Below are positions 7,548-18,500 of a stretch of DNA of 64,000 nt, piece after piece. The first letter of the stretch is position 1. Each line of letters starts with the position of its first letter. The DNA is from Polaribacter sp. BAL334. GTDB taxonomy: Bacteria > Bacteroidota > Bacteroidia > Flavobacteriales > Flavobacteriaceae. The translations under genes and the position numbers were made by a program. The stretch covers positions 1 to 64,000 of the forward strand of contig NZ_JADWOV010000323.1 in the NCBI RefSeq assembly GCF_015767435.1. The letters are read 5' to 3'. Below the pieces are notes generated by a model. That model searched no databases. It worked only from the letters and a program-made list of their open reading frames with translations, and had not been told where the DNA came from.

Positions 7548-8879
7548 TTGAAATTAAAACTCTCATTTTGTATTGCTATTTTATCAATAGCAACTACATT
7601 TTCACAAAAGCAATGGACATTAAGAGAATGCGTAGATCGCGCTCTAGAAAAAAACATCACTATTCAGCAAAACAAATTAAATCTTGAATCTGCAAAAAAA
7701 GATGTTGATATTTCTAAAGGAAATTTTCTCCCAAACTTAAATGCAAGTACAGGTGGAAATTTTAACTTTGGTACTGGTTTTAGCCCGGTAACAAATAGTC
7801 GTGTAAGCACAAGTTTTTTTGGAGGTTCTTTAAATATGAGTTCTGGAATTACTGTTTTTAATGGTTTTAGAAATACAAATACTTATAAACAAGCGCAATT
7901 AGGAGTTGAATCTAGCAAATTAGATTTGCAAAAAATCGAGAATGACATTTCGCTATTTGTTGTCAATGGTTATTTGAATGTGTTATTTGCAAAAGAAAAT
8001 TTAACGGTTGCAAAAGTTCAATATGAAATCAGTAAAAATCAAATTGAAGCTGCTGAAAGTCGTTTTAAATCTGGCGTAATTCCAAAAGGAGATTTATTGA
8101 ATGTTGAATCAACAGCAGCAACCAATTTACAAACATTGATTGCTCAGGAAAACGCCTTGGATTTGGCAATCTTAAATTTAGCGCAATTATTACAAGTTCC
8201 AGCTGAAGGTTTTGATGTTTCTCCAGTAGATGTAGGAACTCCTACTGCTGATTTATTTTATAAAAATTCCAATTCAGTATATGAAAAATCACTGGAAAGA
8301 ATGCCAGAAATAGCAAGAGCAAAATTAGCAATTGACAATGCAGCTTTGACAATTGAAATATCAAAATCAGCATTTTTACCTTCAATTTCTGCACAAGTTG
8401 GTTTGTCAACCAATTATGGTTTTAACTTGAATTTACCAGCTGGGTTTTCTAATGCGCCACTTGCAGATCAATTAAGTGATAACTTTGGATATGGGTTTGG
8501 TTTCAATATGAATGTTCCCATTTTCAACCGTTTTCAAACAAAAAATAGAGTTGCTCAATCTGTTATCAACAAAGAGATTTTTGAAACACGTTTAGCAAGT
8601 GAAAAATTGACGTTACAACAGACTATTGAACAAGCTTTTTTAGATGTTAAAACGGCTTTAAAAACGTATGAAGCTGCAAAAATATCTTTAGTTTCTCAAC
8701 AAGAAGCATTTAAAAATGCTCAAGAAAGATATAATTTTGGCGCGATGACATTATTCGATTTTGATCAGGTAAGAACGCGTTTGGTAAATGCTGAGGCAAC
8801 TTTGATTCGTTCAAAATACGATTATGTTTTCAAAACAAAAGTATTGCAATTTTATTCTGGCGATTTAACGTTAGATTAA
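7548..8879 (+). CDS. TolC-family outer membrane efflux protein
   Basis: 443 aa. TolC proteins trimerise to form an outer-membrane channel with a periplasmic alpha-helical barrel for efflux pumps or type I export. The start is a TTG at 7548, because no in-frame ATG precedes the signal peptide (about residues 1-20, ending TTFSQ). WTLRECVDRALEKNITIQQNKLNLE is the classic N-terminal repeat start; the second repeat begins near RMPEIARAKLAIDNAALTIEISKSAFLPSIS, and the protein ends in coiled-coil-forming segments. No membrane-fusion or RND partner is adjacent in this window. Confidence 0.93.
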   Translation: MKLKLSFCIAILSIATTFSQKQWTLRECVDRALEKNITIQQNKLNLESAKKDVDISKGNFLPNLNASTGGNFNFGTGFSPVTNSRVSTSFFGGSLNMSSGITVFNGFRNTNTYKQAQLGVESSKLDLQKIENDISLFVVNGYLNVLFAKENLTVAKVQYEISKNQIEAAESRFKSGVIPKGDLLNVESTAATNLQTLIAQENALDLAILNLAQLLQVPAEGFDVSPVDVGTPTADLFYKNSNSVYEKSLERMPEIARAKLAIDNAALTIEISKSAFLPSISAQVGLSTNYGFNLNLPAGFSNAPLADQLSDNFGYGFGFNMNVPIFNRFQTKNRVAQSVINKEIFETRLASEKLTLQQTIEQAFLDVKTALKTYEAAKISLVSQQEAFKNAQERYNFGAMTLFDFDQVRTRLVNAEATLIRSKYDYVFKTKVLQFYSGDLTLD

Positions 8880-8905
8880 TAAATGTTTTATAAAAATATT
8901 TTTGA

Positions 8906-8939
8906 ATCCTCTCCTTTTTTAGTAGAGGTTTCTTTTTTT
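8906..8939 (+). terminator. Possible terminator after tolC-like gene
   Basis: CCTCT near 8908 can pair with AGAGG near 8924, followed by a T-rich run to 8939. The stem is short and the loop large, so this is a weak call. Confidence 0.35.
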
Positions 8940-8946
8940 GAAATAG

Positions 8947-8954
8947 TATCTTTG
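8947..8954 (+). promoter_or_regulatory. -7 element before tsaB
   Basis: TATCTTTG matches TAnnTTTG exactly, 42 nt before the TTG start of tsaB. Confidence 0.45.
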
Positions 8955-8996
8955 TTTTGTAAATCTTTCTAATTTTACAAACTTAAAACTATTTTT

Positions 8997-9677
8997 TTGG
9001 CAACGATTTTAAACATTGAAACAGCAACTAAAAACTGCTCAGTAAGCATTTCAAAAAATGGAGAAATTACTGCATTAAAAGAATTTAATGATGGAAATTA
9101 CTCTCATGCAGAAGTGTTGCATGCATTTATTATTGATGTCATTAAAGAAGCCAATAGTTCGTTAAATGATATTGATGCGATTGCTGTAAGCAAAGGTCCA
9201 GGTTCCTATACTGGATTGCGAATTGGAGTTTCAGCTGCAAAAGGATTTTGTTTTGCATTGCAAAAACCTTTAATTTCTGTTGACACTTTAACTTCCTTAT
9301 CACATGCAGTTTCTATTGAAGAAGGTGTTATTATCCCAATGTTAGATGCAAGAAGAATGGAAGTTTATGCGTCAGTATTCAATTATAAACACGAACAAAT
9401 TAGAGAAATCAAAGCAGAAATTATAGACGAAAACTCTTTTTATGAATTTTTAAATTCTCAAAAAGTCTATTTTTTAGGTGATGGAGCTATGAAATGCCAA
9501 GAATTTATCAAACATGAAAATGCCATTTTTATTGATAATATTTTTCCATCAGCAAAAGAAATGGGTATTTTAGCTTTTGAGAAATACAAAATAAGCGACT
9601 TTGAAGATGTCGCTTATTTTGAACCTTTTTATTTAAAAGACTTTATTGTTGTTCCAGAAAAAAAGAAAATCCAATAA
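8997..9677 (+). CDS. tsaB: tRNA threonylcarbamoyladenosine biosynthesis protein TsaB
   Basis: 226 aa, standard TsaB (YeaZ) length. With TsaD and TsaE it forms the complex that puts threonylcarbamoyl on A37 of ANN-decoding tRNAs; TsaB is the non-catalytic ASKHA-fold partner that binds TsaD. ILNIETATKNCSVSIS is the N-terminal phosphate-1-like strand and VSKGPGSYTGLRIGVSAAKG near 62-81 is the family hallmark. The start is TTG at 8997; the next in-frame ATG falls deep inside the fold. It is monocistronic by appearance, with the convergent DUF1304 gene downstream. Confidence 0.95.
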   Translation: MATILNIETATKNCSVSISKNGEITALKEFNDGNYSHAEVLHAFIIDVIKEANSSLNDIDAIAVSKGPGSYTGLRIGVSAAKGFCFALQKPLISVDTLTSLSHAVSIEEGVIIPMLDARRMEVYASVFNYKHEQIREIKAEIIDENSFYEFLNSQKVYFLGDGAMKCQEFIKHENAIFIDNIFPSAKEMGILAFEKYKISDFEDVAYFEPFYLKDFIVVPEKKKIQ

Positions 9678-9731
9678 ATATTTTTGATTTTTTTCATTAC
9701 CTATGCCAATCAAACGTATTCTTTAATTTCT

Positions 9732-10088
9732 TTAAATAAATATACAAACTAGGATAGCAATAATTGCTGGTAAAGATTGAATATATAGAATATTAATTTT
9801 TTTTGTGGAATACGCACCATAAATTCCAGCAATAAAAACACAACTCAAAAAGAACAGCGCAATTTCTTTGTTTTTTATAAGCACAGACCAAAACAATCCA
9901 ACTGCTAAAAATCCATTATATAAACCTTGATTTGCAGCTAAAACCTTAGTTTCCTCAGCAAATTGTTTGCTTTTTAATCCGAATATTTTTATTCCTTTTT
10001 CTGTTGTCCAAAGCACCATTTCTAGATGCATTATATAGGAATGAATGATCGCAACAAGTCCAATTGATAAAAAATGATAGGTATTCAT
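9732..10088 (-). CDS. DUF1304 family membrane protein
   Basis: 118 aa with four hydrophobic helices. The segments IHSYIMHLEMVLWTTEKGIKIFGL near 15-38 and EETKVLAANQGLYNGFLAVGL near 45-65 match DUF1304, a family of small four-helix inner-membrane proteins of unknown function. It stands alone on the minus strand, convergent with tsaB. No clear TAnnTTTG element is seen upstream, so its promoter is not identified. Confidence 0.85.
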   Translation of the reverse strand: MNTYHFLSIGLVAIIHSYIMHLEMVLWTTEKGIKIFGLKSKQFAEETKVLAANQGLYNGFLAVGLFWSVLIKNKEIALFFLSCVFIAGIYGAYSTKKINILYIQSLPAIIAILVCIFI

Positions 10089-10304
10089 GATTTTAAGGTT
10101 TATTTATTCGTTGATTTTGATGATGTTAACAGAAGCGAATTTCGTAAAAAAGTATGGATATTTGAAGATAATTAGTAGATAATTAATCATTTACATATCA
10201 ATTTAATTGTTTTATTTTCAAACCTCTAATGATTTGATATGTTAAAATTTATTACAATGTTAAATTAATGTTACCAAAATGTATATTATGTGTTAATTAA
10301 TATG

Positions 10305-10312
10305 TATATTTG
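10305..10312 (+). promoter_or_regulatory. -7 element before YwqK-like gene
   Basis: TATATTTG matches TAnnTTTG exactly. An ATG at 10321 lies only 9 nt downstream, at or next to the likely transcription start; the ATG at 10345 fits a normal leader. Confidence 0.55.
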
Positions 10313-10344
10313 TAAATATAATGTTAACCTTAAATATAATCAAT

Positions 10345-10698
10345 ATGAAAAAATTAATCACAATCTGTATGTTGGCTATGGCAACTTTAGGATTTTCTCA
10401 AGAAATAGATCCTACATATATTGTTGAAGGAGATTTGGTGAAAGCTACTTATTATTACGAGGATGGTTCAATAAAAACTCAAGGATTTTTCAAGAATAAA
10501 AAATTAACTGGAGAATGGGTTCAATTTGATAAATCAGGAAATAAAACTCAATTAGCCTATTATAACGAAGGAAAAAAAGTTGGAAAATGGTTTATTTGGA
10601 CTGAAGACACTATCAAAGAAATCAATTATAAGGATAATGTAATTTCATCAGTGAATGTTTTTAAAAATGATTCAAAAGTTGCTTTTAATAATAAGTAA
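10345..10698 (+). CDS. Secreted MORN/YwqK-like repeat protein
   Basis: 117 aa from the preferred ATG at 10345, which starts a clean signal peptide (MKKLITICMLAMATLGFSQ). An ATG at 10321 would add eight residues before it and is too close to the -7 element. The mature part has repeats of the type YYEDGSIKTQGFFKNKKLTGEW and YYNEGKKVGKW, as in MORN/YwqK-like proteins, which form small beta-hairpin repeats. No toxin partner is adjacent, so the common label of YwqK antitoxin is not supported here. It is followed by a strong terminator. Confidence 0.75.
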   Translation: MKKLITICMLAMATLGFSQEIDPTYIVEGDLVKATYYYEDGSIKTQGFFKNKKLTGEWVQFDKSGNKTQLAYYNEGKKVGKWFIWTEDTIKEINYKDNVISSVNVFKNDSKVAFNNK

Positions 10699-10730
10699 TA
10701 CAATACTTAAAATATTTTTCTAACATTCGA

Positions 10731-10768
10731 AAAACCTCTAAGAATTGGATTCTTAGAGGTTTTTTATT
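10731..10768 (+). terminator. Strong intrinsic terminator
   Basis: A perfect 14-bp stem, AAAACCTCTAAGAA (10731-10744) with TTCTTAGAGGTTTT (10750-10763), loop TTGGA, followed by T residues. It ends the YwqK-like gene. Confidence 0.9.
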
Positions 10769-10982
10769 CAAAATAGTTTTCAATACAAATTCTATTTAAA
10801 TGTCTTTTTATTACTTTTCTATTTTTTAATTTTTGATTGAAGTTATTTTAAGCTTACACAATACTGTTTTGAACTCTCCAAAATCAATAAATTGATAACT
10901 TAGGGATTATTATTATTTATTTATAACGTGTAAATAGATAAGGTATTTCTTTCTATTTATTTTCTAAAACATATTTTTAGGC
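10769..10982. other. AT-rich spacer between two terminators
   Basis: This gap (part of a 342-nt gene-free stretch 10699-11040) has terminators at both ends. I see no ORF with coding character, no paired repeat and no convincing promoter in it. Confidence 0.5.
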
Positions 10983-11020
10983 AAAAAAAAACGTTTAGAA
11001 TTTTATATTCTAAACGTTTT
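10983..11020 (-). terminator. Intrinsic terminator of the tonB gene
   Basis: AAAACGTTTAGAAT (10988-11001) pairs perfectly with ATTCTAAACGTTTT (11007-11020). The long A run at 10983-10990 becomes the U-tract on the minus strand, so the terminator serves the tonB gene ending at 11041. Confidence 0.88.
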
Positions 11021-11040
11021 TAAATGTTTATTGAAAATTA

Positions 11041-11760
11041 TTATTCTACAACTAAAGTAAATGGAATGCTATATTTTACACCAACTGGTTTTCCACGTTG
11101 TTTTCCTGGTTTCATTTTAGGTAACTGCCCCATAACTTTATCAACTTCATCTTTAATTTTTGGATGAGGAGCTTTAACTTGGATATCTACAATATTTCCA
11201 CTTTTGTCAATTTTAAATCCAATAAATACTTTTTTCTTTCCTGGTGATAAACCTAATTCGTTTGGTAAATCAGCATTGAATTTTCTAGCGAAGTGTTTTT
11301 GAACCATTTGGCTAAAACAAGTTTTTCTTGCTTCGTTATCACCTGAACATCCAGGAAATGTTGGTACGTCTTCAATAATCATGAAGTTTACGTCTTCCAC
11401 TACTTCCTCTACTTCTTCTACTTCAACGATTTCTGAAACAACAATTTTCTTAGTTTGGTCTGTTTCTGTAGATTCAATTACTGTTTCTACAATCTCTTTT
11501 TTATCCTCAACAATCTCTATTTTATCAGGAGTTGGTGGTGGTGGTGTTTTAGGTTGTTCTGGTTCGATTCTTTCAGTAATTGGAATTTCTTCTTCCATTT
11601 CTGCATTCATATTGACAGTCCCTAAATCACCATAGACTTTGTCATATGTTTTTTGTTCAATTGCTACATAAGTAACAAATAATGCGAGCACCAAACCAAT
11701 TTGCATAAAAATCTTGCTGAAATTTTCTAAATTCGATTTTGGACTTTTTTTAATTTCCAT
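11041..11760 (-). CDS. tonB: TonB energy transducer
   Basis: 239 aa. TonB couples the proton motive force from ExbB/ExbD to TonB-dependent receptors. One N-terminal membrane anchor (about 17-34) is followed by a periplasmic Pro/Glu-rich linker (EPEQPKTPPPPTPDKIEI near 67-84, then Val/Glu-rich repeats) and a C-terminal TonB domain (about 150-239) with FIGFKIDKSGNIVDIQVKAP and the GKQRGKPVGVKYSIPFTLVVE end. VPTFPGCSGDNEARKTCFS precedes it, a common Bacteroidetes arrangement. It follows vanZ by 64 nt and may be cotranscribed with it. Confidence 0.93.
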   Translation of the reverse strand: MEIKKSPKSNLENFSKIFMQIGLVLALFVTYVAIEQKTYDKVYGDLGTVNMNAEMEEEIPITERIEPEQPKTPPPPTPDKIEIVEDKKEIVETVIESTETDQTKKIVVSEIVEVEEVEEVVEDVNFMIIEDVPTFPGCSGDNEARKTCFSQMVQKHFARKFNADLPNELGLSPGKKKVFIGFKIDKSGNIVDIQVKAPHPKIKDEVDKVMGQLPKMKPGKQRGKPVGVKYSIPFTLVVE

Positions 11761-11824
11761 GGTAAAACGTTTTTAATAGGTTGCTAATTTAATTAAATTA
11801 TTGTGTTAATTACAAGCCTAATTG

Positions 11825-12202
11825 TTAATTAATTTGTTTTTTTTTAAAAATCATACTAAATACAAAAAGAGCTAACAGACTTCCCAATGAATTTGCAAAA
11901 ACATCTAGAATATCTCCTGTTCTATGTTCTGTTAACACAGTTTGCAAAACTTCAATAATAATGCCAAAAATAATACAACTCAACGTAACGAGATGTTTTT
12001 TTTGTGGAATTTTATAAAAGCTAAGTAGCCAAACAATGGTTAATGTAAAATATGCAAAACTGTGATAAACTTTATCAATATTTGCAACGTTCACTCCAGT
12101 TTCAGGCATTTTTATGAGACTTAATCCCAAAATAACAAGTGTAATAACAATTGCTATTAGTACTAATTTATCCTTTAATAAGTTTTTGATACGCCTCAGC
12201 AT
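11825..12202 (-). CDS. VanZ family membrane protein
   Basis: 125 aa with four hydrophobic helices. The VanZ-like pattern [23 protein letters not shown] near 40-62 and [22 protein letters not shown] near 93-114 is clear. VanZ-like proteins confer low-level teicoplanin resistance in vancomycin clusters, but most, as here, are housekeeping membrane proteins of unknown role. The ATG used lies inside gcvH, giving a 35-nt overlap. A later start is possible, because the first 12 residues ([12 protein letters not shown]) are not part of the conserved region. Confidence 0.85.
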   Translation of the reverse strand: MLRRIKNLLKDKLVLIAIVITLVILGLSLIKMPETGVNVANIDKVYHSFAYFTLTIVWLLSFYKIPQKKHLVTLSCIIFGIIIEVLQTVLTEHRTGDILDVFANSLGSLLALFVFSMIFKKKQIN

Positions 12203-12548
12203 CTAATAAATTTTCTATTTGTGAACTGTCTGAGATGGCTATTTTGATCATCCAACCTTTTCCATAAGGATCTGAATTTACTAATTCTGGCTCATCTTCT
12301 AATGCTTCATTAAACTCTATAACTTCTCCAGTTAATGGCATAAATAAATCTGAAACTGTTTTTACAGCCTCAACAGATCCAAAAACAGCACCTTCTTCAA
12401 CAGTATCATCTAAGGTATCAACATCTACATAAACAATATCTCCTAATTCTCCTTGTGCAAAATCAGTGATTCCTACAATGGCAGTTTCACCTTCAATTTT
12501 AATCCACTCGTGGTCTTTTGTGTACTTTAAGTTACTTGGTATATTCAT
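12168..12548 (-). CDS. gcvH: Glycine cleavage system H protein
   Basis: 126 aa, usual length. GcvH carries a lipoyl arm that shuttles the aminomethyl group between the P, T and L proteins of glycine cleavage. The lipoylation site is K63 in [15 protein letters not shown], and the acidic surface (TLDDTVEEG) is typical. It is cytosolic. It sits between sprA (22 nt upstream in transcription order) and vanZ, the same order as in many flavobacteria. gcvP and gcvT are not in the window, so the operon position reflects conserved synteny rather than pathway grouping. Confidence 0.97.
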   Translation of the reverse strand: MNIPSNLKYTKDHEWIKIEGETAIVGITDFAQGELGDIVYVDVDTLDDTVEEGAVFGSVEAVKTVSDLFMPLTGEVIEFNEALEDEPELVNSDPYGKGWMIKIAISDSSQIENLLDAEAYQKLIKG

Positions 12549-12570
12549 TTTTTTACTAACTAATTTAATT

Positions 12571-15500
12571 TTAATTTCCTCCTAAGTTATAAATAATATT
12601 AAATCCGGCATTGATAGCTTGTCTCGGAAAAGTGGTTGAGATAGCATATCTTGACGATTGATGATTGTAATAGAAGGATGCAGTAAGATTTGCACTCAAT
12701 CTATAATCGGCTGTAAATTTAATAGAAAATAATCGTTGTCCACCACTAATTTGCGTATTATCTTCATCAATATATCGAATTTGAGTTAAATTATCTCGCA
12801 ATGAGACATCTGCTCTCAAATTAATATCTCCTTTCATTTCTACTTTTTTTCCTGTAAAACGTGAATTCATTTTTACATTTTTAAATACATAACCTAATCC
12901 AACAACATATTCAATTCCTTCAATATTTGTTAAAGTACTATTGTTGAAGTTCATAGTCAAAGTTCGGTCACTTTTTACTTCGCCTCGAAAAGAAAATGAG
13001 TTTTTCATTTTCATATCAATTCTTACCAATGGCGAAAATTCATCTACTAAAGTTGCAGCTGCCACCAATCTTTGTGACTCATAATTGCCAGCTGCATTTG
13101 TGGTTGCATAAGGATTGTTTGCGTCAAATTGTAAATTATTCGTGAAACTTGAAATTGTGTAGGATGATTTATATCCATGAGAAACTACAAATGACGAAAA
13201 ATTCTTTTTAAACCAATCCATTTTCATCAATCCATTATAGCGTAAAGTCCAGTTTGGAATAGGGATATTTCGAAATAATCCTGTGCTCACTTTTGTTGGA
13301 CTTTTTCCTGAATAGGCAGCAATAAAAGCAGGCAACATTACTTGTTGACTATTTTCTCCAAATCCCGAAATTGGTGCGCCAGTTTCTGCGGCTAATCTGT
13401 TTGCAACAATACTTCTGTAATCTTTCATTCGTTGAAATAATGCATCTCCGTCAGTAAAAGCAGTTGAAAACATTGAAAAACTCGTACTGAAATTTCCATT
13501 TTCAAATATTGGAGTGTCTTCAAAAGTGTTTTTTCCTTCAATCAAATCAATTTGTTGAGAAATATCTGTAGTTTGAATTTTATTTCCACGAATATCAATA
13601 TCCAAATCATTAAAAGGTTTTACAATAAATGTATAATCCAATTTATTATACTGTGTTCTACTATACGTTTTATTGAAATATTCTTCACCATCAACTCGCG
13701 TTACCAACCAACCATTTTCAAGGGCTTTATTTCTAATATCTACCTGACTTCCAAAAGCAAATGCAGTTGGAGCTCCACCCAAAAATCCTATGGGTTCATT
13801 ATATCCTTGCAAAAATTGTCCGTTATTTTCGGTATAACTAATGGTTGCTTTTTTTACAGAAGTCAACACATCAAAAGTTCCTTTTAAGAGTTGTTTTCCA
13901 AAGGATAGTTTTTTTGGTGGATTGATTCGGATGTTTTTGTCTTTCGCATTTTGACGTTGCGCTTTTGTTAATAAAAGTCTTTCAAAATTGAAGCTTTTAT
14001 AGATTTTATCGAAAGAAAAATCGGTATTGATATTGTGCGTATTTGCATTCTGAATCACATTTCCAATTTGTTCTAAAATGGTTTGATCTTGTGAAGAAAC
14101 TTGCCAATCAAAATCAGCTGAATAACCATAATCAGCTTTGATAAAATCCAAAAATGGAAATTTATCTAATGGAATATTATAAGTTACATTCAACTTTTGA
14201 TGATAATGATTGGGTCTTCCAGTATTGAAGAAATTGTCAAAAATTTGCAATTCTTCACCACTTCCAAAAGCGTCAAAAATATAATTATTGGTGGCATTAA
14301 AATTTAATTGCAAGGATTTTGTCAAGTCAAAACCAATGGTATAATCCCAATCAAATAAAAACCTACGTTGAATCAATTCTGGCTGAGCAGACAATCCTGG
14401 AACTAAATTTCGCGATTGTTGTTCGTTGTAACTTCTGTTAATTCTAGAGTTAATGGCAATGGTTTTTGGAATAGGATTGAAATTTAAATCTTTGATAAAT
14501 TTCAAATATTTACTTCTAAAAATAGAGTCATTATTTTTGAAAAATTCAATCGGTTTTGAATCAAAATTAAAATTATACGCTGCTGAAGCTGCCACATTTT
14601 CGTTAACGTATTTTTGAACGTTATAATCTCTATGAAATTCACTGTTTTGAGAATAAGAAACAGCCAAATTTTCTACATCATAAAACTTAGGCTTTTTAGT
14701 TGAATTTGGATTTCGATTCTTTTTCACATTGATAAAACTAATGCTAGTTCTTTTGGTATAATCTCTCGAAAATTCACTATTTGGATTTTGGTCAATGGCA
14801 TCTGCCAATAAAACATCCTGATATTGAGGATCGAATTTTGGATCGATAAAACGTTCTCCAACACTATAACTCATGGGCAATTGAATTCCCCATTTTTCGG
14901 GAGTCAACACTTTTCCTAAGTTGATTGTTGTGGCAACATCATATTGTTTTGTCTCGTCTAAACTTCGTTGATTGATGCGATCTTCTACATTTCCAAAACC
15001 AATCGTTTTGATGCTTCCAGATACTGAGACATTGGCAACATCTGCAAAATTTGCATCAGCATTGATCACAGCAGCCCATCCTGCTTTGTTATCAAAACCT
15101 GAAGAACGCAATTCATTGAACCAAACTTCACCGGTTTTATTGGTAACTGATGTGTTTTTTAAACCCAACATAATAGTTCTTAATTGCGCTAAAGTTGGAT
15201 TTCCCTTCACACTTATTTTATAAGGAAGACCATCAGTTTGCGTTGCAGATGTGAAAATTTCGTTAATAGGAGCTCCAATAGCATCTCTTTCTAGTTTTAC
15301 TTTTCCAAAGGTTTCTAAAAAGGCATCTAAATTATTTTCTTCGGGCCAAACATCTAATTGACTTCCACCTCCACTGCTTACCGTTAAAGGCAATTCTAGT
15401 TCGTAAAAGTTTTCACCCAAATCTGTTCCTAAACGAATTACAGCCGCAAAACCTTCATCACCTTGCAAATGCATAAACATTTTTAAGTTTTTAAAACGAC

Positions 15501-18500
15501 GCAAATCAACACTGATATTTTTATAAATAGCACGTGTATTATTAGGTTCTAAACTCGTAACCTTTAAGCTAACTGATTGCTCGTTTTGTAACTGTACAGT
15601 GGTTGTTCCTTGCAAACGCTCTCTTTCAATTCCTGGAGGTTGAATATAACTTCCGTTATTTTGTTCAATGCTTACAACACCCACTTCAAAACCTTCTAAT
15701 TCAGTTTGATTCAAATCTCTATCAGGATTGATAGTAGGATTGATCGTTCTTACATAACGTCTCCAATCACCTCTTACTAAGTCAAATTCACCAAAACGCA
15801 TCACAACAGGCATTTTGAAATTCGTTAAAAACATTCTTATAAAACGAATACTATTAAAATCTGTAATGCCATTTACAGGAGTTCCACTTCTGATTGGAAC
15901 ACGAAATTGATACCATTTTGTTTCTTGCGTATTTCCGTTTTCAAGAGTTACAGAAGTTGTTTTTTCATCAACAATAAAATTTCTTCCTTTTACCAAATCA
16001 TTTCTGTTCATCGAAATTTTGTATTCAAAATAACTTTCAACAGTATTCATGGTTTGATCTCTATTGATATCCTCTACATCAGGATATGTGGTTGATGAAG
16101 TAGGGTAGGGTTCAGTTGATTGGTTTAAGGTTGGTGAGTTTCCTTGAGTATTGTTAAAATCTTTATACCTTCTGATGATAGAGGCATTCAACGCATCCAA
16201 TTGAGAGCTTCTAAAAAAAGAAAAATTATCAGCAGCAGGATCATCTAAAGAGCTATAAATTCCAATGCCTGGCAATGTTTTTTCTTCCAAATCATTCAAT
16301 CCATCAAAGCCCAAATCTTGATTGGTTCTTGCTGCATCTTGTTCGCTGAAAGCATAAATGATAGATGGATTTCTTGGTACATCTCCCCAAGTTGTTTTGT
16401 TGATGTTGTTTCCATCAATTTTTAATCCGTCTTCAGGCAATCCATTTTCAAACATTTTGCGATTATCTCTCAAAATATCTTCAGAAATATTTCCCAAATT
16501 GATGTATAAATCTCCTACTTGATTGGAAATATCAGCAGGATTTACTCCATTTGGTAGTCCTTCTTCAGTCGTTATGGAATAATTTTGATACGGGTCCATT
16601 ACCCAAAACTGGATGTATTCTACGTTTGCTTGATCAAAATTATTGGTGTTTAACGCACGCATAATTCCACCCCAATTGGTTTCAGGATTTGGTAATTTTG
16701 CAACACCATTTACAATTGTTGCATTTGGATTAAAATTATAGGAACCTCTTTCCTCAGGAAAATATGCCAAATCTAAGGTTCTGATTTGCGCATTTTGAGT
16801 GATGTCCAATTGTTGATTTGGAAATAATTCTCTAAAATTAATTTGTCTCGTTTCGGCTCTTGAAAGTTCGTCAGCATCTACACTTGTAGGAGTTTGCCCA
16901 ATTCCATAAAAAATTTGGTCAATGCTATACCAAGCCAATTTTCCACGCTTGTAATTGTAAGATAAATCGCTTTGATCGCCATTAAAACCATTGAAAAAAC
17001 GAGGTGTACTTGCTTCATACCAATCCAAAGGAGAAATTAAACTGATGGGAATTTGAGATGCTTCAAAATCATCAATATAGGTTGTTGCAGCTCCTGTAAC
17101 GTCAATTCCTTTAGGTGATCCAGGCAATAAATACGCAAAATCTGCTCTTACAGATAAGTTTGATGGAGCATCAGTATCAACGAATGGTAATTTGTTTGCC
17201 AATTTTGTAAAATATGGAACTTCTGTTGAAAAATCAACATTCAAACCAAACATGGTGTTGTCAATTGGCTCTGAACCGAAATTTATTTTTGGAGTCAATG
17301 GTCTTTCCATCACATTTAAAATGGTTCCACCAAGAATAAAATTTTCTGAAAAACGATGTTCAACATCAATTCCCATAAAGGTTTTACGTTGCTGATTAAA
17401 AACAGCATTATTTTCAGTTGAAATATTAATAGGTGTTCCTGAAGCTTGCAAACCTGGGTCTAAAATCTGTACTCTTCCTAATTGATAATCTACCACAAAA
17501 TCTACACCTTCTACCAATTGTCTTCCACCTGCAGTCACTTTTACAGAACCTTGTGGAACGTTGAAAGCGCCAATAGGAATGCCACCTGCATTGTCTGATT
17601 TGAAGTATCCTTTTAGAAAATATTTGTCTTTGTTTTGAAAGTTATTTTGAATATTGATTTTGGTATTCAAATACAATTCTTTAAATAAAAATTTCGAATC
17701 TGCAGGGTTTGTTAAGTCATTTTCTAAGCCATTTCCAAAAGGTTCCGCTGTTGGGAAAATTACATAACCATTTTGCGAATTCACAGTAATTCCTTCTACA
17801 TAATCAAAAAAACCATCAGCAGTTCTGAACTGACTTTGGTCTAATTGATCCAAATCAAATAATTGAATCAAAGGGATGTTTGGAATTCCAGCAGTTTGTG
17901 CATTTTGTAGGGTATTTGAAGGAATTCCTGTATCATCATCTCTGTATTGAATTTCGAATCGAAATCCGTCTTGAGTCAATGGAAATGCGCCTAAAGCATA
18001 GACGTTTTTCATCATCAAACGCCAAGTTGGAAAAGATTCATCTTGATTCGTAATTGTATTTCTACGAAACGTTTGTAAGATTTCTGAACGTAATAATTTT
18101 ACCGCTAAATTTTGAGGAGCTTGAATTCCATCATTTGAAAATTCACCCACTTTAAAAGATCTTTTGGTGCTTCCATTCACACTTCCTGCAACTGTATATT
18201 CATAAGCAACAGCCAAAACTTCACCATCATTCAATCTTCTATTTAATGAAATATATCCCAATTGTGGATTCAATGTATATTCATTGCTTGTCAATCTTCG
18301 GGCATTTTCTAAAATCGAATAATCTGTTCCTTGATCCATCTGAAAACGAGAAATCAAGGTGTTATCTACAGATGAAATATCTCTGATTCCACTTAAAACT
18401 GTTGGGTCATAAATAGTATTTGCTTCATTTTGTGGGATAAAAAGCACTTGCCCATTAGAATTGATACTTACTGCATTTGCAGGTAAAACTGTGCCAGAAT

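Noticed and set aside
7472-7687. 71-codon plus-strand ORF ending in a basic stretch
   Set aside because: It overlaps the signal peptide and first repeat of the TolC-like gene in another frame.
10345-10698. YwqK as part of a toxin-antitoxin system
   Set aside because: No toxin-like gene is adjacent; MORN-like repeats alone do not support the label.
11825-12202. VanZ as a glycopeptide resistance gene
   Set aside because: No vanA/vanH/vanX-type genes are nearby, and the gene lies in a conserved housekeeping block.
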